In this document: in pieces, positions 35,084 to 42,625 of the stretch | Position numbering within the stretch: the stretch's first letter is position 1 | Layout: every line of letters begins with the position of its first letter | Assembly: GCA_963842065.1 (NCBI GenBank) | Contig: CAWJEW010000003.1 | Coordinates: 248,001-312,000 of the forward strand | Length of the DNA: 64,000 nucleotides | Origin: CAITWD01 sp963842065 | Lineage (GTDB): Bacteria > Actinomycetota > Thermoleophilia > Miltoncostaeales > Miltoncostaeaceae | Direction of reading: 5' to 3' | Notes under the pieces: model-generated | The model's input: only the letters and a program-made list of their open reading frames with translations | Told to the model about the DNA's origin: nothing | The model's database searches: none | Position numbers and translations under genes: made by a program

Positions 35084-35803
35084 ATGACTCGGCTTTGCGT
35101 CACACGCGCGGTTGCGTCTGCGGCCGGCCTCGCCGTGCTGGTGATCGCGAACGGCTGCGGGGGCGCCTCGGACGGCACGGCCACGGGCCGAGGCGCCGCC
35201 ACCGTGTCCGCTAACGCGCACCGCGCGCCGCCGGCGCCCACGCCGGCGAGAAAGACGATGGCGCGCAGGATCGATCCGGGAACGCTGCCCCAGACGGATG
35301 TCCGGCCCGGCTTCGGGCGCGTCTTTGACGCACAGATGCGCACGCTGTGGGTGGCGATCGTGGGCGCGTCGAGGCGGATTGGGCGCACGGTGTTCTTCCC
35401 TGAGGCGGCATATCGTCAGCTCAAGGCCATCCCCGACCCGTCGGCCGACTACGTCTCCCGCTTGCGCGCGCTGTTTGATCTGGACATCGGCGCCTACCAT
35501 GCGCATCTTGGCACGCGCCCGGCGTCGGCCCGGCTGGTTGACGTCGAAGCGGATCCCGCCCTGGCGCAATGGATTCCGCCGGGAGCGTGCGAGAACTCGA
35601 TCGGCTACTGGCATCTGCCCGGGACGCGCCTGGTGTACCTCACCGGCGCGCGCAGGTACTCGGTGGGGGTGTTCTCATTGATCTCCTGGCGTGGGATCTG
35701 GTACGTCATCCACTTGGGGCCCAATCCCCGTGCGGTCAACGTCGGGATGCTCGACGATCCGCAGGTCGGTCCGGGTGTCGCCGGACCCGGCGGGGGCTGC
35801 TGA
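35084..35803 (+). CDS. Putative lipoprotein of unknown function
   Basis: A 239 aa protein with a short signal peptide and lipobox (VLVIANGCGG) and an Ala/Pro-rich linker. A globular domain follows, beginning near VRPGFGRVFDAQMRTLWVAI and ending in FSLISWRGIWYVIHLGPNPR. I recognise no family. It lies alone downstream of the CDO gene, with about 180 bases between them. Confidence 0.6.
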   Translation: MTRLCVTRAVASAAGLAVLVIANGCGGASDGTATGRGAATVSANAHRAPPAPTPARKTMARRIDPGTLPQTDVRPGFGRVFDAQMRTLWVAIVGASRRIGRTVFFPEAAYRQLKAIPDPSADYVSRLRALFDLDIGAYHAHLGTRPASARLVDVEADPALAQWIPPGACENSIGYWHLPGTRLVYLTGARRYSVGVFSLISWRGIWYVIHLGPNPRAVNVGMLDDPQVGPGVAGPGGGC

Positions 35804-35844
35804 GCCGAACGGGTCGCAGACATCGGGCTGATGGGCGCGGTCCG

Positions 35845-37141
35845 CTAGCCGGACGGCGTGCTCGGATCTGGCACGGGGTCGCCCGTGGCCGCCCCGTGCA
35901 CGTAGCGCCGGCTGGCGACGGCGCCGAATGCCGCTGCGATCAGGGCGACGATCCCTCCGAGCACGATTGGCGCCCGTCCGCCGACGGCATCCGCGAGCCA
36001 CCCCAAAAACGGGGCACCGATCGGCGTGGTGCCGGCGACGAGTACCGTCTGCAGCGACAGGACGCGGCCGTGCATCTCCGGCTTGCCCTCGACCTGAACG
36101 ATGGCGGTCGTGGCCGTCAGGTACAGGATGCTCGCCATGCCGACCAGAAACACCGTCGGGACCGCAGCCCCGACGCCGGGGACCGCGCCAAGCACCAGCA
36201 TCGTCACCCCGAGCGCGGCGGCACCGACGATGATGTGGCGCATGTGCACCAGGTTGCGGTGCGCGACGATCAGTGCGCTCGCGACCGCACCAGCGCTGTA
36301 GATGGAGTACAGCACGGTGAACATGGTGCCGGTGCTGTGCAGGCCGTCTGTGACAAACAGCGGCAGGGTGACGGTGAAGCTGTACGAGAGCGTACCGATC
36401 GCCGCCAGCATGGCGAAGCTGATCCACAGCGTCGGCATCGACCTCACATAGCGCAGGCCCTCGCGGACCTCACCCTTATGGCGCGGCTGGCGTGGATGTC
36501 GGTGCAGCTCCACAGGTCGCATGATGTGGAGGCACAACAAGACGGCGAGATAACTGGCCGCATCGATCGCAAAACACCAGCCGAATCCGAGGGTCACCAC
36601 CAGCAGGCCGGCGAGCGCCGGCCCGAAGATGCGCGAGACGTTGACGACGGCGCTGTAGAGCACGACGGCGTTGGGGATGTCCTCGGCCGGCACCATCTCT
36701 GAGACGAACGACCGACGCAGCGGGTTGTCGAACGCCAGCAGGATCCCTCCGCCCATCGCAAGCAGCGTACAGCCCAAGCAGGGGCGGGTGTGGCATGAAC
36801 GCCAGAATCGCAAGGCCGATGGATTCGGCCATCTCGAGGCTCTGGGTGACCAGCAGGAACCGGCGCTTGTCGGACCGGTCCGCGAGCGCACCCGCCCACG
36901 CGGAAAGAAAGAGAATCGGCCCAAACTGACACGCCGCCAGCAAGCCCACGTCGAGCCCGCTGCCGGTGAGCTCGAGCACCAGCAGCACGAGCGCCACATT
37001 GGTCAGCCAATTCCCCGAATTCGAGATAATTTGGCCGATGAAGTACAGGCGGAAGTTGCGATGCCGCAGGGAGTGGAACGTTCGACCAAGCGCTTGGCCG
37101 ACACGCCCGGCCGCCGGATTGGCTGGTGGACGCGAGCTCAC
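35845..37141 (-). CDS. MFS transporter (EntS/MFS_3-like), frameshifted
   Basis: The first frame (from 37141) gives HSLRHRNFRLYFIGQIISNS, GNWLTNVALVLLVLELTGSG and WAGALADRSDKRRFLLVTQS, the MFS_3 start with motif A. One base is out of phase near 36780. The other frame continues TLLAMGGGILLAFDNPLRRS, IPNAVVLYSAVVNVSRIFGP and the C-terminal six helices to 35845. The joined length of about 430 aa with 12 helices is normal. The substrate is unknown; relatives export siderophores or drugs. Confidence 0.85.
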
Positions 37142-37998
37142 GGGTGCTCCGGCGGCGGAGGCAGCTCAGCTGGGCGAACGGACAGTGTGACCCTCGTGTG
37201 GCGGGGCGCATCTTCGGTGATGTGCGACGGGTGGGTGCGGCAGGTCTCGAACTTCGTTGCGGATCGACCGACGTGTGCGCCGCGGTGCGCACACGGGTAC
37301 GCACGCCGAGGGCACACTGCGGCGGGCCTGAGCAGCTTATTGGCCGAATCCACCCCACAGGAAACGCGTTGACATTCGGCGTCATCGATCCGTTTCGGCT
37401 GCCGACCCGCGCCGCGACCGCATCCCTCCGGCCGCGTTGGCGGTGTCTTGCCTGGGTCGACTGTCCGTGAGAAGTTGGTCATTCGTCGTACGAATGTACG
37501 GGGGATAAGGAACTCGCCAGAACCTGGACGCTTCCCAGCAGCGTCAAACTCGAGCCGCCGAGAGAACGAAGGCCAGGGTTGCCCCCGGTTCCGCGCCGTA
37601 CTCACTGTCAAGTGTGGACCCGACAACGGGTACGCCCGGCCCCGTCCCCGATGATCAGTGGGTTCGCGTGACCGTCAGGGTCGCGGGCGCTGGTGGTCGC
37701 GCTGCCCACACTGTTGGTGAACACCGCCCGGTACTCGTGGCCGCTCTAAGTGGTCGTCGTATCGGTCGTTGCTGCCTGCGTCACCGAGGGCGCCACCAAG
37801 GGGTACTCCGTCGTCTATCGATTCCGTCGCGATGGTGCGGGGGTCTACCTGTCGCTCAATCAGGGCACCACTGCCTCCCGGAAAGACGGCCCTGGCGCTT
37901 CACAGCGCCCGGGTTCGCGGGTATGTGTTGGAGACGCACCCATGGGTGCACGGCGTTGCACTGAGCTGTGTGCGCCGATTCGACAACGGAGGCGAGAG
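37142..37998. other. Gene-poor stretch, nothing recognised
   Basis: About 850 bases contain only short frames with no domain, signal peptide or good ribosome-binding site. The single structured element seen is a 17-bp palindrome at 37480-37496. Base composition is slightly less GC-rich in places than in the flanking genes. Confidence 0.5.
37480..37496. promoter_or_regulatory. Palindromic operator-like site
   Basis: CATTCGT and ACGAATG flank a 3-base spacer (CGT). It lies some 340 bases upstream of the MFS gene start (minus strand) and 500 bases before the DUF3303 gene, so the target gene is unclear. Confidence 0.35.
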
Positions 37999-38295
37999 AT
38001 GCTTTTCCATGTGACATGGCAGTTTCGCGACTCGACCGAGGCTGGTTCGCGTCGTTCGCTCCAGGTGTTCTCGAACTGGCAGCCGCCTGCCGGCGCCGAC
38101 TTCCAGGGGTTCTTCGGCTTCGCCGACGGGACGGGTGGCGTCGCCCTTATCGAGGTCGACAGCGCTGAGACGCTCGCCCGCACTACGGCTCCGTGGGTGC
38201 CGTGGCTCTCGTTCGTCGCCACACCGATTCTGCCAATCGATTCGTCCACCGCGATCGCAGGAGAGGCCGTGGAATTTCGCGACTCAGTTGGTTGA
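37999..38295 (+). CDS. DUF3303 family protein
   Basis: A 98 aa protein that matches DUF3303 along its whole length: MLFHVTWQFRDSTEAGSRRS, then FSNWQPPAGADFQGFFGFAD, VALIEVDSAETLARTTAPW and an end at GEAVEFRDSVG. The fold is probably a dimeric alpha/beta barrel. No function is established. ACGGAGG precedes the ATG at 37999. It is the only clear gene in a gene-poor region of about 2.3 kb. Confidence 0.8.
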   Translation: MLFHVTWQFRDSTEAGSRRSLQVFSNWQPPAGADFQGFFGFADGTGGVALIEVDSAETLARTTAPWVPWLSFVATPILPIDSSTAIAGEAVEFRDSVG

Positions 38296-39453
38296 GTCGC
38301 GATTCGGCGTTGTGCGCGCGACGCGGAGTGCGGCAGTCCCGTCGCCATTCCGACGCGGGCGTAGCGCCTGCCCGACGGGCGCTACGCCGCGTGCATCGCC
38401 CGCCCTCGAGCTCACGACGTCAGATCCTCCGGAGATCGCGATGCGTCACGCACCTCCGGGAGAATCCGACTGACGCTGCACGCATGCTGGGCGATATCCC
38501 TCGAGCGGGCTGTGGGCGGGTCCAATGGTCCCTCGGCGGACCGACGAACGGGTATCGCCCTCCAGTTCGGACCCCGGCGGCAACGACATCAGTATCGCCG
38601 CGGCCGCGGTCTCCACCACCCCGACGTCGGCGATCACGGGCTTCCCTATGGCGCGCCACCCACAGCGAGGACGCTCGGTCGCTTCCCCCCAGGGTCTCCC
38701 CAGAGCGTGAGACCGTCCCCGAGAGTCGTCGGACCGGCTCAGACCGACGTTCGAACGATCTCATCCGGGCCTGAACGGAACGCAACACCCCCTATCGCAG
38801 AGCGTCTGCCAGAGCCGAAGAGGGGGACTCGAACCCCTGACCTGCCGCTTACAACGCGACAGGGTCTTGCGGGGCGCGCCGGCTTCGTCGACGGGCCGTC
38901 CAGCCAGCGCCGCCTCTCCCCCAGAGCCTCCCCCAGGGTCCGAGTCAGCCTAAAATGCTCAAGCTGGTCGCCCGATAGGTCGAGTCGCCGACGCGGTGTC
39001 GCGGCAACGTTCGCAGACGGCGTCGCGCGGGAGCTGCGTCATTGCGCGAGGCCTCAGCGAGCGGAGACCTCGCGCGCCGAATCGTGGACCGGAGCAAAGG
39101 TGCAATAGGAGTGCCGAGCTTCGACATCATCCAAGGCGCGAAACGCGCGCGGTGGCTCACAAGCGTCGACGCGGGTGTGAGCAGGTTAACGACCCCGGCG
39201 CCCCGGACCGTCCACATGCGGTAGGGCCTGGTCGCGATCGCGCGCGCCGCGGCGTTCGGGGCGATCACAGCGGTCTGGACAGGCACTGGCTCCAGCTCGG
39301 GGCGCCGAAGGCGGTCGATGAACCACTCGGCGCGTCGACCGACGCCCGCGAGGACGAGCCCCCAGTTTCGAGTCCCGTCGTACCGATCGCGACGCGTCGA
39401 CGGTGATCGCCCAGAACGCGGGTGGTGGAGTCGAGTCCTGCGTGAGGAGCTGC
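38296..39453. other. Gene-poor stretch containing a tRNA-Thr fragment
   Basis: More than 1.1 kb has no convincing protein gene. Long frames at 38945-39814 (minus) and elsewhere are low-complexity Arg/Pro-rich translations typical of non-coding high-GC DNA. The one recognisable item is the 3' half of a tRNA-Thr at 38812-38860. Confidence 0.5.
38812..38860 (-). pseudogene. tRNA-Thr(TGT) 3' half, orphan
   Basis: Read on the minus strand, GTCGC-G-TTGTAA-GCGGC is an intact anticodon stem-loop with anticodon TGT. The variable loop AGGTC, the T arm AGGGGTTCGAGTCCCCC and a 3' acceptor strand (CTTCGGCTC) follow. One extra C sits in the T arm. There is no D arm or 5' acceptor strand upstream. Such 3' halves, starting at the anticodon stem, are what integrating elements carry as attachment sites. 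Confidence 0.55.
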
Positions 39454-40440
39454 TCAGTCGGCGATCTCCTCCCAAACCGACTGCTCGTCGTGCTCCTCCC
39501 AGTCTGCGCCCGGCATCGCAATGGCCCAGCTCGTCCATGTCCCGACCGGGCGGGCCGGAGCGGTCTTGACTTTGACCCGGACGTCGATGCCGGGCATGAG
39601 CTCCACGGGCGAGCGCAGCGGTGCGGTCGTCATCCCCCAGTGCGTCGGTGGATCCCCGGGTCCCACGGAGAGTGAGATTCCGGGCGCGAGCCCGGCACTG
39701 AACCAGAGCGCCAGCGCGTTGGCCGTTCCGTGCTCGTGGATGGACAGCAGCCCTTCGGCTTCGTGAGGCGCCTGCGCCTCCTCGGCCGGGACAAGACCGG
39801 CGTGCGTCGTCCACAACCGAGCCGGCTCGGAGCGCCTGTCACCTGCGGCCAGGTGGCGGAAGCCGCCCGAGTAGGAGATCTCGTTGACGGTCTTCTCGAC
39901 GAGGTCTCCGAGATCGAGGCCGTACGGGTTGTCCTGCAGGAACTCCACCGTCTCCCCGAGATAGCGGTCGTGCACCAGCGCGACCCACGCCGTGACCGAG
40001 TCGGGGATCATGACCCCGCCCGGCTTGAGCCAGCGATCACGGGCGGTGATCACCGGCACGAGCATCCCCTCGTCGATCCCGAACCCCCCGAGCCACTCCG
40101 AGACGATCACGTCGACACGCTCCGGCAGCTCGACCTGCTTGACGTCGCCCTGGATCACCTGGACGATCTCCGCGACCCCGTTCGCGATGGCCAGCTCCTG
40201 CGCCAGGACGGCAACCGACGTCTGCTCTACCGCGTAGACGCGCGCAGCACCCGCCCGTGCGGCGAACACGCTCAGGATTCCGCTTCCCGCCCCGACGTCG
40301 AGAACGATGTCGCCAGGGCGCACCGCCGAGTCGATCGCACGCCGGAAGGCTTCGGTGCGGATTCGGTCGCGAATCATCGTCCGGTGGATCTCGAACTCCG
40401 CGTACATCGGGTCCGGCGAGGTCTTGATCGGCGTCCGCAC
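39454..40440 (-). CDS. Bacterial PRMT-like methyltransferase
   Basis: A 328 aa SAM-dependent methyltransferase with the protein-arginine-methyltransferase layout. Motif I is VLDVGAGSGILSVFAARAGA and post-I is VYAVEQTS. The double-E loop is VSEWLGGFGIDEGMLVP (compare SEWMGY...E in eukaryotic PRMTs). A beta-barrel half carries a THW loop, GDPPTHWGMTTAPLRSPVEL. Together these indicate a genuine PRMT fold rather than a generic methyltransferase. The protein substrate is unknown. GTG at 40440 directly follows the stop of the upstream gene, so the two are probably co-translated. Confidence 0.75.
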   Translation of the reverse strand: MRTPIKTSPDPMYAEFEIHRTMIRDRIRTEAFRRAIDSAVRPGDIVLDVGAGSGILSVFAARAGAARVYAVEQTSVAVLAQELAIANGVAEIVQVIQGDVKQVELPERVDVIVSEWLGGFGIDEGMLVPVITARDRWLKPGGVMIPDSVTAWVALVHDRYLGETVEFLQDNPYGLDLGDLVEKTVNEISYSGGFRHLAAGDRRSEPARLWTTHAGLVPAEEAQAPHEAEGLLSIHEHGTANALALWFSAGLAPGISLSVGPGDPPTHWGMTTAPLRSPVELMPGIDVRVKVKTAPARPVGTWTSWAIAMPGADWEEHDEQSVWEEIAD

Positions 40441-40441
40441 G

Positions 40442-41020
40442 TCAGCTGCCTAAGAATGTGCTGTCGACGGTGAGGCCGAACGAGAACAGCCCAGTCGGCA
40501 CCGTGCCCGTCGCCGCGACACCGTGATTGATCAGGTCGAATGCCTTGACGGCAATGATCACCAGCACGACCATGATCGGCGTGCGCGGCAGCTTCGGCGC
40601 CAAGGAGCGAAGCGGCAACACACCGCGCGAGCCGGCACCGACCGCGAGCGTCGCGGCATTGCTGTCGCCGAGTCCCTGGATGCGGCCCCGCAGCCGCCGC
40701 ATTCGTGTGCCGTCGATGAACAGCACCCGGGGCAGCTTCCGGTACCGGTTGATGACGATCCCGCTCGCAAGACCGAGCATGAGCCCGGTCATCGTCACCT
40801 CGGCGGGCGCATTCGTCGACATGCGGGATAAGCCTCCAACCCGAACGCCGATCGCGTCACACGGAATCGTTACGTCCACCTGTACCGCCACTGGGGCATC
40901 ATCGTCGATCTTCAGCGAGCGATCCACCGCAACCGGCCGGAATCCCGCGGGCACATCGTCATGGAACGTCGCTGCATTGGTGAACACGCCCGCCGATCCG
41001 ATAATCAGGGTGGTGTACAT
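40442..41020 (-). CDS. Hypothetical protein upstream of the PRMT-like gene
   Basis: A 192 aa protein of unknown family. A beta-rich first half (VDRSLKIDDDAPVAVQVDVT) is followed by basic segments (RYRKLPRVLFIDGTRMRRLR) and one hydrophobic stretch near the end (TPIMVVLVIIAVKAFDLI). Its TGA is one base before the methyltransferase start. The tight coupling suggests a partner or substrate of that enzyme; the RGR-type motif (RRLRGRIQG) is the kind of site PRMTs modify, but this is speculative. Confidence 0.5.
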   Translation of the reverse strand: MYTTLIIGSAGVFTNAATFHDDVPAGFRPVAVDRSLKIDDDAPVAVQVDVTIPCDAIGVRVGGLSRMSTNAPAEVTMTGLMLGLASGIVINRYRKLPRVLFIDGTRMRRLRGRIQGLGDSNAATLAVGAGSRGVLPLRSLAPKLPRTPIMVVLVIIAVKAFDLINHGVAATGTVPTGLFSFGLTVDSTFLGS

Positions 41021-41094
41021 TAGTCACCGGTGTCCCATTTCGGACGGTTATCGCCGGGTTCGGGTGGGCCGAACGAACGGGAAGGAGTCTCTCC

Positions 41095-41349
41095 ATGGGA
41101 TTCAGGCGACGCACGAGGCGCCGGGCGCTCGTTGTTGGAGCAGCTGCTGGCGGAGCGATGGCTCACCATGCGGCAAAGCAGCAGGCCGACAACGAGGCGC
41201 CTGCCGACGATTACCAGGAAGAAGCGCAAGCCGTGCCGCCGCCGGCGGACCCAGCAGACGAGATCGAGCACCTCGCCCAGCTGCACGCCTCGGGCGCGCT
41301 GTCCGACGACGAGTTCGCGCAAGCCAAGGCGAAGGTCCTCGGGTCCTGA
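41095..41349 (+). CDS. SHOCT domain protein
   Basis: An 84 aa protein. A basic start and a small hydrophobic stretch (ALVVGAAAGGAMA) lead to an acidic linker. The C-terminal SHOCT motif is IEHLAQLHASGALSDDEFAQ, then AKAKVLGS. SHOCT modules are short oligomerisation helices found at protein ends. GAAGGAG precedes the ATG. Confidence 0.85.
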   Translation: MGFRRRTRRRALVVGAAAGGAMAHHAAKQQADNEAPADDYQEEAQAVPPPADPADEIEHLAQLHASGALSDDEFAQAKAKVLGS

Positions 41350-41413
41350 CATGCACGTCGGATCGCCTGGCGACATTGAACACGGTCGATAGCGACGGGA
41401 TCAAGGAGCAGCA

Positions 41414-41830
41414 ATGAGTAAATCGCGCAAGGAAGTGTTACTGAGCGCGCTCGAGGCCGAGGTCGGCGGCGCATCGTTTGACCCGGGATCCCTCTTCACC
41501 GACGATGTCGTCGGGTGGTCCCCGATCGCGACGGTGTCGGGGCTGGCCGAGGTCGCCGCGCTCGCTGCCCTTCGCGAAACTGCGTTTTCCAATGTCGTCA
41601 TCATGTTCCGAGGACTCGACGAAGTGGGGAACAAGGCATTTGCCGAATGGGTCGTCGAAGCCGATCACTCGGGGCCGCTCGTCCTCGACGAAGGCGCGGT
41701 GTTGGACGCCACCGGACGGCGCGTCCGGCTGGCCGGCGTCACCGTGGCCGACTTCCGCGGGGGGAAGATCCGGTCCTACCGGACGTACTTCGACGACCTC
41801 TCGCTCATCGAGCAGATGGCCGCCGCCTGA
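41414..41830 (+). CDS. SnoaL/NTF2-like protein
   Basis: A 138 aa protein of the cone-shaped NTF2 fold: an N-terminal helix pair, LFTDDVVGWSPIATVSGLAE, then beta strands NKAFAEWVVEADHSG, VRLAGVTVADFRGGKIRSYR and a final TYFDDLSLIEQM. This matches limonene-epoxide-hydrolase/SnoaL-like proteins of unknown substrate. AAGGAGCA precedes the ATG. A GNAT gene follows after 13 bases. Confidence 0.75.
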   Translation: MSKSRKEVLLSALEAEVGGASFDPGSLFTDDVVGWSPIATVSGLAEVAALAALRETAFSNVVIMFRGLDEVGNKAFAEWVVEADHSGPLVLDEGAVLDATGRRVRLAGVTVADFRGGKIRSYRTYFDDLSLIEQMAAA

Positions 41831-41843
41831 CCAGCCGGCCGCT

Positions 41844-42326
41844 GTGGAGTTTCACGTCGAGGACGATCCGGACCCGCGCGACATCGAGTTCCTCGAAGCG
41901 CAGATCCGTCGTGCGGCGTCGGCCGCGACGGGACTCGGCGATGAGGTCGAGCTGGCGATCTTTGTGCGCGAGGGCGGCAAGGTCGTGGCCGGCATCAGCG
42001 GGTGGACCTGGGGCGACTGCTGCGAGCTGCAGAACCTCTGGGTAGACCCGCGTCTGCGGGGTCGCTGGCTTGGGGCTCGGCTCCTCGCCGCCGCCGAGGC
42101 CGAGGCGGCGGCGCGTGGCTGCACGCAGACCGTCCATTTCACCTACGGGTTTCAGGCTCGAGCCCTCTATGAGCGGGCCGGCTACGAACTGGTCGGTCGA
42201 GTCGAGGACTTCCCTTCAGGAACGGACGTCCTCTGGTATCGCAAGCGCCTAAACCCACCTCGAGATCCCGCCGAGCCGGCGCCCGGCCCAATCACCGCAT
42301 CCCGCGTCTCCCGGATGACCTGGTAG
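41844..42326 (+). CDS. GNAT-family N-acetyltransferase
   Basis: A protein of about 160 aa. FVREGGKVVAGISGWTWGDC, LQNLWVDPRLRGRWLGARLL (acetyl-CoA loop RGRWLG) and FTYGFQARALYERAGYELVG are the GNAT core motifs. GTG at 41844 gives VEFHVEDDPDPRD, and the frame is open further upstream. It is probably in an operon with the SnoaL-like gene. The acceptor is unknown. Confidence 0.8.
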   Translation: MEFHVEDDPDPRDIEFLEAQIRRAASAATGLGDEVELAIFVREGGKVVAGISGWTWGDCCELQNLWVDPRLRGRWLGARLLAAAEAEAAARGCTQTVHFTYGFQARALYERAGYELVGRVEDFPSGTDVLWYRKRLNPPRDPAEPAPGPITASRVSRMTW

Positions 42327-42625
42327 CCGACTTCGCCTCTCTCGAGCCGTCGCGTACGTCCCGTAAACGCGGCTGCGCAAATGCGTCCAGGTCCCCATCC
42401 TCGAGCCGACGACTACGCACGTGAGTGTCCCAACTGCTGGAAGCGCGCTCCGTATCCTGGGGTCTTCTCACTCCCGGGGTTTATGGTCATGCGTTTCCCC
42501 TGCTGACATCCGACAGCCGTGAACACCATGCATCGCCGTTCGCACGACTTCTGGACGCTCTGTACTACAGCGCCGTTGTCTCGGTCCTGCTCGGCGCGGC
42601 CGTCACCAGACCGAGCGTCATCGCA
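42327..42625. other. Intergenic, nothing recognised
   Basis: The 300 bases lie between the GNAT gene and the 3' end of the LAL regulator (convergent). No clear terminator hairpin or gene is seen. Confidence 0.4.

Noticed and set aside
38945..39814. 289-codon minus-strand frame in the gene-poor interval
   Set aside because: The translation is low-complexity Arg/Ser/Pro-rich and its first part lies antisense or out of frame within the PRMT-like gene; no start signal or domain.
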